The notes: generated from the sequence alone by a model not told the origin. DNA of 34,154 nt from Brevundimonas abyssalis TAR-001 (GCF_000466985.1 NZ_BATC01000028.1:1-34154), one strand, 5' to 3'; positions 8,258-17,512 are shown, numbered from the stretch's first letter. A program made the numbers and translations.

Positions 8258-8616
8258 CACGACAATCTGAACAGGGCAGGACAGGGCGCAAGGGCGCGGG
8301 CGACGCGGATGTTAGCGCGACCATAGGGCCCGGGCAGGCGAACGCGAAGGCCGCCCGTATGTGCTCCAAGGATCGGAAAAGTCGCCAACCCGTGTCTCAT
8401 CCCTTGAAATGGAAGGCCTTGGAGATGCGGCCTTCTCTGGTTCTCCGACCATAGTTTCTGCAATCGGGGAAAATGTCCACCGGTTACCGCAGGGATTGCC
8501 ACCGGTGTCATATCGCGACAGTATCGTTCCCGAGCGACCGGGGCGGGGGCATCCGTTCACGAGCGCCGATGATGAGCCGGGCGTCAGACCTGGCCAGTCA
8601 ATGGGACGGAGACACC
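8258..8616. promoter_or_regulatory. Divergent promoter region, uronate operon / secreted-protein gene
   Basis: A 359-base gene-free region that must drive uxaC leftwards and the LamG protein gene rightwards. The half near uxaC is GC-rich; the stretch 8360-8520 is less so. Two CACCGGT words lie 22 bases apart inside it and are listed separately. I could not assign confident -35/-10 boxes. A strong GGACGGAG ribosome site lies just before ATG 8617. No riboswitch-like structure was recognised. Confidence 0.55.
8475..8510. promoter_or_regulatory. Two CACCGGT-centred candidate operators
   Basis: The right site, TGCCACCGGTGTCA (8497-8510), is a near-perfect 14-base palindrome (12 of 14 positions symmetric). 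The left one, CCACCGGTTA (8477-8486), shares the core but is less symmetric. The ACCGGT centres are 22 bases apart, about two helical turns, so two dimers would bind the same DNA face. A central CG within a short palindrome is the usual style of LacI-family operators, which often control uronate genes. No regulator gene is in this window, so assignment is inference. Confidence 0.4.
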
Positions 8617-11600
8617 ATGCGCCACATCAAGACCTCGTGCAGCCTGTTCGCCATCGCCGCCGCCCTGGCGGCCGCACCCGCCGCGGCCCAGGACGGGCTG
8701 CTGTTCCATGTATCCGCCGATGACGGCCTGACCGCCGACGTTGCGCAGGGACAGGCGGAGCCGAATTTCGCCAGCCACGTCTCGATCCGGCCCGACGGGC
8801 GATTCGGCGGCTACATCGAGGCGCAGGGCGCCCAGACCCTGACCTGGGAGGCGCCCGGCAACATCCAGGCCCAGCGCGGCACCCTGTCCTTCTTCTGGCG
8901 CGCCCGCGAGCCGGTCAGCCGCAACGAGTTTCCGGTCTTTCGGGTCAGCTATTCGGACCACAGCAGCTGGGACATGGTCTGGCTGCGCATCGACTGGAAC
9001 GGGGCGGGCTTCGACGCCTTCGTCACCGACACCAACCTGTCCCGGTCCAGCGTCTCCTGGCGCGGCCTGGAGACGCTGGATCCCGATCGCTGGGTCCATA
9101 TCGCCTTCGCCTGGGACGAAACCACGGGCGTACAGCTTTACGTCGACGGCCAACTGGTCGGCGAGCAGGCCGGGGCCATGACCCTCGACGCAGGGCTGGA
9201 CCAGATGGGGCCGCACAGCCGCATCATCAGCCCCTATCAGGTGCAGAGCCGCTACAACTTCATGCGCGGCGGCGACCTGGACGAACTGAAGGTCCATGAC
9301 CGCGCCCTGTCGGCGCCGCAGATCGCGGCCCTGGCCCGCGGCGGCGAGGTCGAGGTTCCGGCCCCGTCGATCACCGCCGACCGCTGGGGCGCCTGGCGCC
9401 ACCGCCTGGGTTTCGACGGCGAGGCGCCGCCCGCCATCGCGCCCTACACCGCTATCCGCAAGGTGGAGTTCGACAGCACCTATGACCTGCAGCAGCGGTT
9501 CCTGAAGGGATCGGACGGGGTGCGGGAATCCACCTGGCCGGGCGTCTACTACCGCTCGCGCCTGCCGGGCCGTCACGACTATTTCGAGATCCCGGACTGG
9601 AACGTCTATGTGGAGGGTGGCCGCGCGATCACCTTCAACCTGCCCGACGAACCCTGGAACCGGCTGGAGTTCACCGGCGCGGCCGACGGGACGCTGACGT
9701 GGGTCGACGGCGACGCCGAGGCCCCGCTGGCGACGCGACCGGAAGGGCACGAGCGGACCACCTATTCCGTGGAGACGCGCACGGGTGGCTCGGTGCGGTT
9801 CGACAACCGCCTGCCGGAAACGCCGATCCAGGAATTCGCCGCCTACAACATCACTTCGGCGCGCGCACCGGATGGGACGTCCGAGCTCAACTATGTGATC
9901 GACAGCCGCGTGGCGCCTGACTATCCGGCGCTGGACGTCCTGCTGAGCCATGTGGCCGGGCGCCATCCGGCCGAGGAGCGGGCCACGGTGGTGGCGCTGC
10001 CCGCCACAACCATCGAGATGAGCCGGCCCGCGCGCGGCGATAGCGGCGCGCAGCCGGGGCGTCTGCCTCTGGTCCACGTGATAATCCCGTTCGATTTCCG
10101 GGATTCGCGGCCGGGCGAACCGGCGCACCGGGGCACCCATGGCTGGATCAACTATGACGGCGGTCTGGACGGCATCCAGCTGGACCTGCCGCCTCTGGAT
10201 GTGACGCCCACCCACGGCGGCCTCTATCCGCTGAACATCCGGGTCAAGGACCCGCTGTGGCCCGAACGGGACCTGCTGGACGTCAACGTCTCGATCGAGC
10301 CGAACCGGCCCTACAGCCTGTGGCTGGACACCCGCGACCGCATCCTGCCCAACGACGGCAGCCTCTATTTCACCGTGGCCGGCGCGGGCGAAGGCCTGAC
10401 GGCGGACAGCCTGAACGGCGCGCGTGTGCGGCTGGTGTTCAAGAGCCGTGAGGACGCCGCCGTCGAGCATGTGGCGGACCGTTTCGAGCAGGTGAGAGAC
10501 AACCTCTCGTTCCTGGTCGAGGAGCGGCCCCAGAACCGGCGTCTGCGGCTGCATGACCGCTACATGCGCGATCTGGAGGACATCCTGCGGGTCGATCCCG
10601 ATCACGAGCAGGCGCGTTTCCACTGGGCCGAGACCAATCCCGGCCAGCCCTGGCCCGCCTTCGAACAGACCGAGGCCCCCGAGGGCACGCCCGTCTGGGC
10701 GTTCCGCCAGATGGAGCACATGCGGTTGCTGCGTCACTTCATGGAGTGGTGGATCGACAACCGTCAGTCGGAGTACGGCGACTTCGGCGGCGGTCTGTCG
10801 GACGACACCGACATGACCAACCAGTGGCCCGGCGCGGCCCTGATGGGCCTGATGCCGGACAAGGTCACGGGTTCGCTGAACCGGATGACCGACGCCATCT
10901 ATCGTCTGGGCATGGTCACCGACGGCCTGCCGACGATCCGCACGGACGAACTTCACGTCTATGAGGAAGGGCAGAACTCCGACGCCCAGTCCCTGTATCT
11001 GAACTGGGGCGACCCCACGGTGGTCGACCGGCTGATGACCACGGCGCGCAACTATTCGCGCATCATCGAGCCGAATGCGGCGGGCCACACCCACTTCGTC
11101 AGCAACTATTTCAGCGCCACCGATGTGGTGCGTGAGGGCATCTGGGAGTGGTCCAAGCCGCACTCGTATCTGATCCTGCACGCCGCGCTGCTGCTGGGCG
11201 AGTACAACGGCGATCCCACCATGCGGTCGCTGGTGACCGCCATGTCGGACCACTACCTGGCCCACGGGACCCAGGACGCGGAGGGGAACTGGAGCTTCCC
11301 CGCCGAGATCAACTGGCGCAGCGATGAGGCGCGGGGCAGCCTGGAGGCGGGCGACATCGCGCCGTACCAGATGTTCTGGGCCGCCTGGCGCTGGACCGGC
11401 GATGACAAGTATCTGGCGCCGCTGGAGGCGCGGGTGCGCGAGCGAGGGCCCGGCCAGCTGGCCATGCTGAACGCCAACACCCTGGACGCGCTGGACCGCC
11501 GGGAGGACTGGGGCCAGGCCCTGGTCGAACAGGCCAACGCGCGCGGCGCCTCGGGCTACTCGCTGTACGCCGCCTGGGAGATGACCGGTGATCGCTCGTA

Positions 11601-12402
11601 TCTGGAGCGGCTGTATGGCGACGAGGTCCAGCGCGCGAGCCAGCGCATGTTCATGATGACCGAGGGTCACTGGTGGAGCGACCGGGTCGAGGTCTACAGC
11701 GAGTTCCTGCAACGGGCGCGACTGGGCGGCATGGCCCTGCGCCGCAACCAGATCTTCCCTGGCCACACGGTCAGCTGGCGCTTCGGCCGGGACGGCGACG
11801 CCGAGAACATCGCCATCCTGATGCCGGGCGCCACGCCGGAGCGTTTCACCGTCATGGCCTTCAACGGTTCGGACCGCGAGATCAGCGCCGAGATGACGGG
11901 CTGGAACGTCACGCCCGGCCGGTGGACGGTGCGGTCCGGAACGGATCGGAACGGCGATGACGCCATCGACGGCCGGGCCCAGGCGCGGGAGGTATCGCTG
12001 GAGCGCAGCCGCTCCACGTCCCTGACCTTCGCGCCCGGCGTGATCACCATCCATGAGTTCTCGCTGGCCGAGGCCTCTGGCGCGGTGGTGCATGATCGCC
12101 CCGACCTGGCGATCGGTCCGCGCACCACGCGGATCGAGAACGGCGTCCTGCATGTGCAGGTGTTCAACCAGGGCATCCGCGCGGCGCCCGCCGCCACGGT
12201 GATCCTCGAGGACGCCGCGGGCCGCGAGATCGCGCGGGGCCGCAGCGCGGCCCTGGCCGCCGCTGACGACCTGACGCCGAAATCCGTCGAGGTGGTTCTG
12301 GACCTGCCCTCGGGGTTCGTCGCCGAGGGCCATCGGGTGCGGCTGGTTGCCGACGGTGATGTCGCTGAAGTCACCCTGCTCAACAACGAGGTTCGCCTCT
12401 GA
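8617..12402 (+). CDS. Large secreted LamG/CARDB multidomain protein, putative polysaccharide-active enzyme
   Basis: A 1261-residue exported protein. ATG 8617 is preceded by GGACGGAG and opens a clear signal peptide (MRHIKTSCSLFAIAAALAAA..., cut near residue 24); the frame is open further upstream but without such signals. Residues ~27-247 form a LamG/concanavalin-like jelly roll (DRWVHIAFAWDETTG then VQLYVDGQLVG). A beta-rich middle with several WxxY-type aromatic strands follows, including an HGWINYDGG segment. Residues ~690-1080 are helical and Trp/His/Asp-rich (FGGGLSDDTDMTNQWPG, LHVYEEGQNSD, GHTHFVSNYFSATD, IWEWSKPHSYLILHAA) and resemble an (alpha/alpha) toroid. From ~1158 a CARDB-like domain runs PDLAIGP to LLNNEVRL. 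Next to a PL10 lyase and opposite a uronate operon, a role in pectin or uronic-acid polymer breakdown is likely. I cannot name an established enzyme family. Confidence 0.75.
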   Translation: MRHIKTSCSLFAIAAALAAAPAAAQDGLLFHVSADDGLTADVAQGQAEPNFASHVSIRPDGRFGGYIEAQGAQTLTWEAPGNIQAQRGTLSFFWRAREPVSRNEFPVFRVSYSDHSSWDMVWLRIDWNGAGFDAFVTDTNLSRSSVSWRGLETLDPDRWVHIAFAWDETTGVQLYVDGQLVGEQAGAMTLDAGLDQMGPHSRIISPYQVQSRYNFMRGGDLDELKVHDRALSAPQIAALARGGEVEVPAPSITADRWGAWRHRLGFDGEAPPAIAPYTAIRKVEFDSTYDLQQRFLKGSDGVRESTWPGVYYRSRLPGRHDYFEIPDWNVYVEGGRAITFNLPDEPWNRLEFTGAADGTLTWVDGDAEAPLATRPEGHERTTYSVETRTGGSVRFDNRLPETPIQEFAAYNITSARAPDGTSELNYVIDSRVAPDYPALDVLLSHVAGRHPAEERATVVALPATTIEMSRPARGDSGAQPGRLPLVHVIIPFDFRDSRPGEPAHRGTHGWINYDGGLDGIQLDLPPLDVTPTHGGLYPLNIRVKDPLWPERDLLDVNVSIEPNRPYSLWLDTRDRILPNDGSLYFTVAGAGEGLTADSLNGARVRLVFKSREDAAVEHVADRFEQVRDNLSFLVEERPQNRRLRLHDRYMRDLEDILRVDPDHEQARFHWAETNPGQPWPAFEQTEAPEGTPVWAFRQMEHMRLLRHFMEWWIDNRQSEYGDFGGGLSDDTDMTNQWPGAALMGLMPDKVTGSLNRMTDAIYRLGMVTDGLPTIRTDELHVYEEGQNSDAQSLYLNWGDPTVVDRLMTTARNYSRIIEPNAAGHTHFVSNYFSATDVVREGIWEWSKPHSYLILHAALLLGEYNGDPTMRSLVTAMSDHYLAHGTQDAEGNWSFPAEINWRSDEARGSLEAGDIAPYQMFWAAWRWTGDDKYLAPLEARVRERGPGQLAMLNANTLDALDRREDWGQALVEQANARGASGYSLYAAWEMTGDRSYLERLYGDEVQRASQRMFMMTEGHWWSDRVEVYSEFLQRARLGGMALRRNQIFPGHTVSWRFGRDGDAENIAILMPGATPERFTVMAFNGSDREISAEMTGWNVTPGRWTVRSGTDRNGDDAIDGRAQAREVSLERSRSTSLTFAPGVITIHEFSLAEASGAVVHDRPDLAIGPRTTRIENGVLHVQVFNQGIRAAPAATVILEDAAGREIARGRSAALAAADDLTPKSVEVVLDLPSGFVAEGHRVRLVADGDVAEVTLLNNEVRL

Positions 12403-12408
12403 TCATCC

Positions 12409-12436
12409 GGCCCGCCCTGTGGACGCAGGGCGGGCC
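12409..12436 (+). terminator. Hairpin between the LamG-protein and pectate lyase genes
   Basis: Perfect 11-base stem GGCCCGCCCTG (12409-12419) with CAGGGCGGGCC (12426-12436) and a six-base TGGACG loop, seven bases after the LamG-protein stop. The T-run afterwards is poor (GCACTGTTTC), so it may act as a partial terminator or an mRNA 3' stabiliser that lowers pectate lyase relative to, or separates it from, the upstream message. Confidence 0.6.
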
Positions 12437-12483
12437 GCACTGTTTCATGGACGGCCTGTCCGTCCCGAATGCTGGAGTTCCCC

Positions 12484-14094
12484 ATGTCCATATCCCGTCG
12501 GGCCCTGATGTCCGCCTTCGCCGCCACCACCGCCGTGGCGGGTTTCGCGGGCAAGGCCGCGTTCGCGCAGGCTTCGGCCGATCCGGCGGTGCTGGAGGCC
12601 ATGAGGCGGGCCACGCGGTTCATGGTGGAGGAGGCGGCGGTGAACGGCGGCTATGTGTGGTCGTACCTGCCGGACTTCTCGCGCCGCTGGGGCGAGCTGG
12701 AAGCGTCGCCGACCATGATCTGGATCCAGCCGCCGGGCACCGCGACCATGGGGCACCTGTTCCTGGACGCCTATCACGCCACCGGCGACGAGTTCTATTA
12801 CGAGGCCGCCCAAAGCGCGACGGGCGCGGTCATCGCGGCGCAGGTTTCCGCCGGGGGCTGGAACTATGTGCACGACACGGCGGGCGAGGCGGCGGAGCAG
12901 CAGTGGTACGACACCGTGGCGGCCAACGCCTGGCGGCTGGAGGAATTCCGCAAGCGCTACGGCAACGGCACGTTCGACGACGCGGGCACCTCGGAGTCGG
13001 CGCAGCTGCTGCTGCGGATGTATCTGGAGAAGCGCGACGAGACCTATCGGGGGCCGCTCTACAAGGCCATCGACTTCATCCTGGACGCCCAGTACCCGAA
13101 CGGCGGCTGGCCCCAGCGCTTCCCGCTGCCGGAGGACGAGGACGACTACACCCGCTACATCACCTTCAACGATGACGTGGCCGGGGAGAACCTGGAGTTC
13201 CTGATCTTCGCCTATCAGGCGCTGGGCGAGCAGCGTCTGCTGGATCCGATCCGCCGGGGCATGGACATCTTCCTCGAGACCCAGCAGCCCATGCCGCAGC
13301 CGGGCTGGGGTCTGCAGCATTATGTGCACGACCTGACGCCGGCGCCCGCCCGCAGCATCGAGCCGCGCGCCTTCGCCACCCACACCACGGCGGCCAATAT
13401 CCGCGCCCTGATCGGCTTCTATCGCCTGACCGGCGACCGCAAATATCTGGCGCGCATTCCCGAGGCCATCGACTGGCTGGAGTCCGTCGCCGCGCCGGCC
13501 GACATCCGCCCGCCGGGCCGCACCCACCCGACCTTCATCCAGATCGGCAACGGGCGCCCGCTCTACATCCACCGCCGGGGATCGAACATCACCAACGGCA
13601 GCTACTACGCCGACGAGAACCCCAACGACACGGTGATCCACTACGGCTCGTTCCGGGCCGTGGACACCGACGCCCTGCGGGCCGAGTACGAGGCCGCCGC
13701 CGCCCTGTCGCCCGAGCAGGCGAGCGCAGGGTCGCCGCTGCTGGCGGCGTCGGGGTCGCGGGAGCTGCCGCGATACTTCACCCTCAAGGACGTGGACGTG
13801 TCGGACCTGAACACGCCGGGCTTCGATCCCAATCCGCCGTCGGCGGAGCGCGTGGCGGAACTGATCGGAACGCTCAATGAGCGCGGCTACTGGTCGACCC
13901 CGCTGACCACCACCAGCAACCCCTACATCGGGCAAAGCCCCGCCGCGGTGACGCCGGGCGAGTATCGCCTGACGCGTGTGGGCGACCAGTGGGACACCTC
14001 GCCCTATGTCACCGACTTCCCGGTCGAGGGCGTGTCCACCAGCGTCTACATCCGCAACATGGGCCAGTTCATCCAGGCGCTCGGCGCGCGCTGA
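12484..14094 (+). CDS. pelA: Pectate lyase, polysaccharide lyase family 10 type
   Basis: Exported lyase that cleaves polygalacturonate by beta-elimination, giving unsaturated oligogalacturonides. 536 residues. ATG 12484 is chosen because GGAG (12474-12477) sits six bases upstream; an earlier ATG at 12469 precedes that site. The N terminus SISRRALMSAFAATT has twin Arg, a hydrophobic run and an AFAQA cleavage region, suggesting Tat or Sec export. The PL10 signature is clear: QYPNGGWPQRFPL (from about residue 203) followed by YTRYITFNDDVAGENLEF (about 222). Then come THTTAANIRALIGFYRLTGDRKY and YIHRRGSN. The (alpha/alpha) barrel spans nearly all of the mature protein; no binding module is attached. 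Context with uronate import and catabolism supports the role. Confidence 0.88.
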   Translation: MSISRRALMSAFAATTAVAGFAGKAAFAQASADPAVLEAMRRATRFMVEEAAVNGGYVWSYLPDFSRRWGELEASPTMIWIQPPGTATMGHLFLDAYHATGDEFYYEAAQSATGAVIAAQVSAGGWNYVHDTAGEAAEQQWYDTVAANAWRLEEFRKRYGNGTFDDAGTSESAQLLLRMYLEKRDETYRGPLYKAIDFILDAQYPNGGWPQRFPLPEDEDDYTRYITFNDDVAGENLEFLIFAYQALGEQRLLDPIRRGMDIFLETQQPMPQPGWGLQHYVHDLTPAPARSIEPRAFATHTTAANIRALIGFYRLTGDRKYLARIPEAIDWLESVAAPADIRPPGRTHPTFIQIGNGRPLYIHRRGSNITNGSYYADENPNDTVIHYGSFRAVDTDALRAEYEAAAALSPEQASAGSPLLAASGSRELPRYFTLKDVDVSDLNTPGFDPNPPSAERVAELIGTLNERGYWSTPLTTTSNPYIGQSPAAVTPGEYRLTRVGDQWDTSPYVTDFPVEGVSTSVYIRNMGQFIQALGAR

Positions 14095-14121
14095 CCGGCG
14101 CGATGCAGCGGTGAAAAGAAG

Positions 14122-14151
14122 AAGGGCGGCGTCGCATGCGACGCCGCCCTT
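14122..14151. terminator. Bidirectional intrinsic terminator
   Basis: A perfect 30-base palindrome with 15-base arms (AAGGGCGGCGTCGCA and its complement). On the plus strand it is followed by TTTCC; on the minus strand it is followed by TTCTTCTTTTC. It lies between the convergent pectate lyase and APC permease genes and can terminate both. Confidence 0.85.
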
Positions 14152-14182
14152 TTCCTTGCCGGAGAGCCGGGCCTGACGGAGG

Positions 14183-15850
14183 TCAGTCCCGGTCTTCCTT
14201 GACGTTGTCCACGTGGCCGGCGAGGCCTTCCACGGGGCTGGACAGGGCCGGGTCCTCGGTGATGTCGATCCCCTTTGCCAGCTTGGAGTTCCAGAAGCCG
14301 TAGACGGCGTAGATCACCGCCCCGACCAGCGCATAGACCCCCAGGATGGTGAGGGGCAGCGGGTTGTCGTTCATGGCGTGCTGGATCATCGGGGTGAAGT
14401 TCAGCCCCGCCAGTCCCAGACAGGCCAGGATGCCCAGGGTGGCCGTGACCACGCCGCCGGGAACCCGGAACGGGCGCTCCAGCTCCGGGTGACGGATGCG
14501 CAGCATGATCACCGAGAAGCAGACGATGGAGAAGGCCAGGGCGGTGCCCAGGGACACCAGATCGCCGAGGATGCCGATGGGCAGGAAGGCCGCTGCGACG
14601 GCGATGGCGACGCCCAGCAGGATGGTGCCGATCCACGGGGTGCGGAACTTCTGGTGCACCAGGGCGAAGGCGCGGGGCAGCAGGCCGTCGCGGGCCATGG
14701 TGTAGAACACCCGGGTCTGGCCGAAGCACAGCACCAGCATGACCGAGGACAGGCCGGTGATCGCGCCGATCTTGATGAGGAAGCTCATCAGGTTCAGCTC
14801 GCCGCCGGGCGCCACGGCCAGCGGGACGTTGGCCCAGTCCAGCGCCATGCGGTCGATGGCGACGGCGATGGGGGCGGGGCTGGCCAGCTCCAGGAAGGGG
14901 ACCACGCCGGTCATCACCAGCGCCACGATCATGTAGATGATGGTGCAGACGATCAGGGCGCCGAGGATGCCGATGGGCACGTCCCGGGACGGGTTGCGGG
15001 CCTCGGCCGCGGCGGTGGAGACCGCCTCGAAGCCCACATAGGCGAAGAAGATGATGGCCGCGCCGCGGAAGATGCCGCCGACGCCGAACTGGTCCCAGGT
15101 GCCGCCCTCGGGGGTCGGCGGGATGAAGGGCTGCCAGTTGGCCGGATTGATATAGGCCAGGCCCACGGCCACGAAGGTCAGCAGCACCAGCAGCTTGATG
15201 ATGACGATGACGTTGTTGACGTTGGCGGACTCGCTGACGCCCATGACCAGCAGCAGGCAGACCATGCCGATGCCGATGGCGGCCACCAGGTTGAAGGTGC
15301 CGGTGGGCTGGAACAGGATCTGACCCGTCTCCTGGGTCACGGCCTGGACCAGCGGGGTGGCGAACTGCGGCGCCGCCTCGCCCCCGACCATGATGGTGGG
15401 GAACAGCACCCCGAAGTCGGCGAGGATGGAGACCACATAGCCCGACCAGCCGACCGCCACGGTGGAGGCGGCCACGCCGTACTCCAGCACCAGCAGCCAG
15501 CCCATGATCCAGGCGAAGACCTCGCCCAGGGTGCCGTAGGCATAGGTGTAGGCGGAGCCGGACACCGGCATGGTCGAGGCCAGCTCGGCGTAGCACAGGC
15601 CGGCGAGGGCGCAGGCGATGCCCGCCAGCACGAAGGAGAAGATGATGGCCGGGCCGGCATGGGCGGACGCCACCTGGCCGGTCAGCACGAAGATGCCCGC
15701 GCCGATGATGCAGCCGATGCCGAGACTGACCAGATTGATGGGACCCAGAGTCCGTTTCAGCTCGCTCTTGGCGGCTTCCTTCTGAATCTGGGCGATGGAT
15801 TTCTTCAGGAACAGGCGGTTGCCGGTCCTGGGCGAGGCGTCTGCACTCAT
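14183..15850 (-). CDS. APC-superfamily amino acid permease (cationic amino acid transporter-like)
   Basis: Inner-membrane amino acid transporter of 555 residues with 12 or more hydrophobic spans. The start ATG 15848-15850 (MSADASPRTGN) precedes a short cytoplasmic leader, KKSIAQIQKEAAKSELKRTL, and then the APC hallmark GIGCIIGAGIFVLTG (residues 44-58). Other family features are CYAELASTMPVSGSAYTYAY, FFAYVGFEAVSTAAAEARNP and ITGLSSVMLVLCFGQTRVFY. Overall it resembles the bacterial CAT branch, whose members carry Arg, Lys or other amino acids; the substrate here is not determinable. A long open frame continues upstream but lacks membrane-protein character, so I exclude it. Divergent from the NSS transporter. 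Confidence 0.9.
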   Translation of the reverse strand: MSADASPRTGNRLFLKKSIAQIQKEAAKSELKRTLGPINLVSLGIGCIIGAGIFVLTGQVASAHAGPAIIFSFVLAGIACALAGLCYAELASTMPVSGSAYTYAYGTLGEVFAWIMGWLLVLEYGVAASTVAVGWSGYVVSILADFGVLFPTIMVGGEAAPQFATPLVQAVTQETGQILFQPTGTFNLVAAIGIGMVCLLLVMGVSESANVNNVIVIIKLLVLLTFVAVGLAYINPANWQPFIPPTPEGGTWDQFGVGGIFRGAAIIFFAYVGFEAVSTAAAEARNPSRDVPIGILGALIVCTIIYMIVALVMTGVVPFLELASPAPIAVAIDRMALDWANVPLAVAPGGELNLMSFLIKIGAITGLSSVMLVLCFGQTRVFYTMARDGLLPRAFALVHQKFRTPWIGTILLGVAIAVAAAFLPIGILGDLVSLGTALAFSIVCFSVIMLRIRHPELERPFRVPGGVVTATLGILACLGLAGLNFTPMIQHAMNDNPLPLTILGVYALVGAVIYAVYGFWNSKLAKGIDITEDPALSSPVEGLAGHVDNVKEDRD

Positions 15851-16081
15851 GCAGGGTGATGCTCCACGCGGGCGATCCCGATTGACGCCGTTCGCGCTGG
15901 ACGGGGACGCTATGCCTGGTCCCGTGTTCACGCAATCGTCATTTACGAACGCCGTTCCTTTTCTCTCGAGAGGCGATCGCCCGCCCGGAAAGCCTTGATT
16001 CACCGGGGCCGCTCCGTAAGGTCCGGGCAACAACAGGGCGCGCTCGTGGGGATGCGACGCCGTAGGGAAACGGGAATCAAG
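15851..16081. promoter_or_regulatory. Divergent intergenic region between two permease genes
   Basis: A 231-base region between the APC and NSS permeases, somewhat A/T-richer near 15930-15965, where a CTCTCGAGAG palindrome (15963-15972) lies. It must contain both promoters, but I could not assign boxes with confidence. Nothing coding is supported. Confidence 0.4.
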
Positions 16082-17512
16082 ATGATCGCAACGACGCCGC
16101 CGGGCCAGGCCCGCTGGTCCTCGCGCGCCGCCTTCGTGCTGGCCGCCACCGGGTCCGCCGTGGGGCTGGGCAACCTCTGGCGCTTTCCGACCGAGGCCGG
16201 GATGAACGGGGGCGGGGCCTTCGTCTTCTTCTACATCCTGTTCGTGGCCCTGATCGCCGCGCCGCTGCTGCTGTCCGAAACCCTGATCGGCCGCCATGGC
16301 CAGCGGTCGACCATCGGCAGCGCCGCCTATCTGGCGCGCCAGTCCGGGGCCAGCCCGGCGTGGAGCGCCCTGGCGGTGGTGGGCCTGATCGCCAACACCC
16401 TGATCCTGACCTTCTACGGCGTGGTCGCGGGCTGGGTGATCTATTTCGTCGGCAGCACGGGCATGGACCTGTTCGGCACGATCGCGGCGGGCCAGCCCCT
16501 GGCGGGCGCCTACGCCGACAGCACGGTGGAAGGCATCAGCCTGCTGATGCCCAACCTGTTCGCCAATCCGGGCCTGCTGGTGGCCATGCAGGCGGTGTTC
16601 GTGGTCCTGACCGTGTGGATCGTCGCGCGGGGCGTGAAGGGCGGCATCGAGGCGGCGGCCGTGTGGCTGATGCCCGCCTTCTTCATCCTGCTGATCGCCA
16701 TCACCATCTATGCGGCCATCACCGGCGACTTCGGCGCGGCCCTGACCTTCCTGTTCACCCCGGACTTCGAGCGGGCGCTGCAACCGGGCGTGCTGAGTTC
16801 GGCGCTGGGGCAGGCGTTCTTCTCGCTGAGCCTGGGCGGCGGCGCCATGATCGCCTACGGCGCCTATGCGTCGCGCGACACCAACATGGGATCGACCAGC
16901 GGCGTCATCGCCTTCGCCGACACCTCGGTGGCCATCATCGCGGGTCTGGCCATCTTCCCGATCGTGTTCAGCGTGGGCCTGCAGCCGGACGCCGGCCCGA
17001 CCCTGATGTTCCAGACCCTGCCCGCCGCGTTCCATTCGATGCCGGGCGGGGCCATCGTGGGCTTCCTGTTCTTCGTGCTGGCCTTCTTCGCGGCCCTGAC
17101 CTCCTCGGTGTCGCTGCTGGAGATTTCGGTGGCCTGGGTCACCGAGAAATTCCGCATGACGCGGGTCAATGCGGCGGTGATGATGGGGGTGATCGTGTTC
17201 GCGGTGGGCCTGCTGTCGGCCCTGTCGTTCAATATCCTGGCGGACCAGCGGCCCATTCCGTTCGTGCCGGGCTTCGAGAACGCAGGCTGGTTCGACGCCA
17301 TCGACGGCATCACCTCGCGGCTGCTCCTGCCCCTGTCGGGTCTGATCACGGCGATCTTCATCGGCTGGGTCGCGGACCGCAAGCTGGTCAACGCCGAGAC
17401 GGGCCTGTCCGGGCCGGTGCTGGTCGCATGGCGGTTCCTGATCGCCTGGGTCTGTCCGCTGGCGGTGGCCGCCATTCTGGTGATCGGCCTGTTCCCGTCC
17501 CTGCTGGGCTGA
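16082..17512 (+). CDS. Sodium-dependent transporter, NSS (SLC6) family
   Basis: A Na+-coupled amino acid or amine symporter of the LeuT/MhsT type in the inner membrane. The chosen start, ATG 16082, gives 476 residues; ATG 16052 would add ten basic residues. The family signature runs through residues 12-36: W-x2-R-x-AFVLAATGSAVGLGNLWRFP, followed by an NGGGAFVFFYI block, which builds the substrate and sodium site in helix 1. About 11-12 hydrophobic spans follow, including AFFSLSLGGGAMIAYGAYAS (helix 6 region) and FFAALTSSVSLLEISVAW (helix 8 sodium region). The substrate is not predictable. It ends 53 bases before hrpB, which may share its transcript. Confidence 0.92.
   Translation: MIATTPPGQARWSSRAAFVLAATGSAVGLGNLWRFPTEAGMNGGGAFVFFYILFVALIAAPLLLSETLIGRHGQRSTIGSAAYLARQSGASPAWSALAVVGLIANTLILTFYGVVAGWVIYFVGSTGMDLFGTIAAGQPLAGAYADSTVEGISLLMPNLFANPGLLVAMQAVFVVLTVWIVARGVKGGIEAAAVWLMPAFFILLIAITIYAAITGDFGAALTFLFTPDFERALQPGVLSSALGQAFFSLSLGGGAMIAYGAYASRDTNMGSTSGVIAFADTSVAIIAGLAIFPIVFSVGLQPDAGPTLMFQTLPAAFHSMPGGAIVGFLFFVLAFFAALTSSVSLLEISVAWVTEKFRMTRVNAAVMMGVIVFAVGLLSALSFNILADQRPIPFVPGFENAGWFDAIDGITSRLLLPLSGLITAIFIGWVADRKLVNAETGLSGPVLVAWRFLIAWVCPLAVAAILVIGLFPSLLG

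Noticed and set aside
8584..12333. A 1249-codon open frame on the minus strand opposite the LamG-protein gene
   Set aside because: It is a mirror of a GC-rich gene with strong codon bias; the translation is a low-complexity Gly/Arg/Val/His mix without domains, whereas the plus frame has a signal peptide and recognisable modules.
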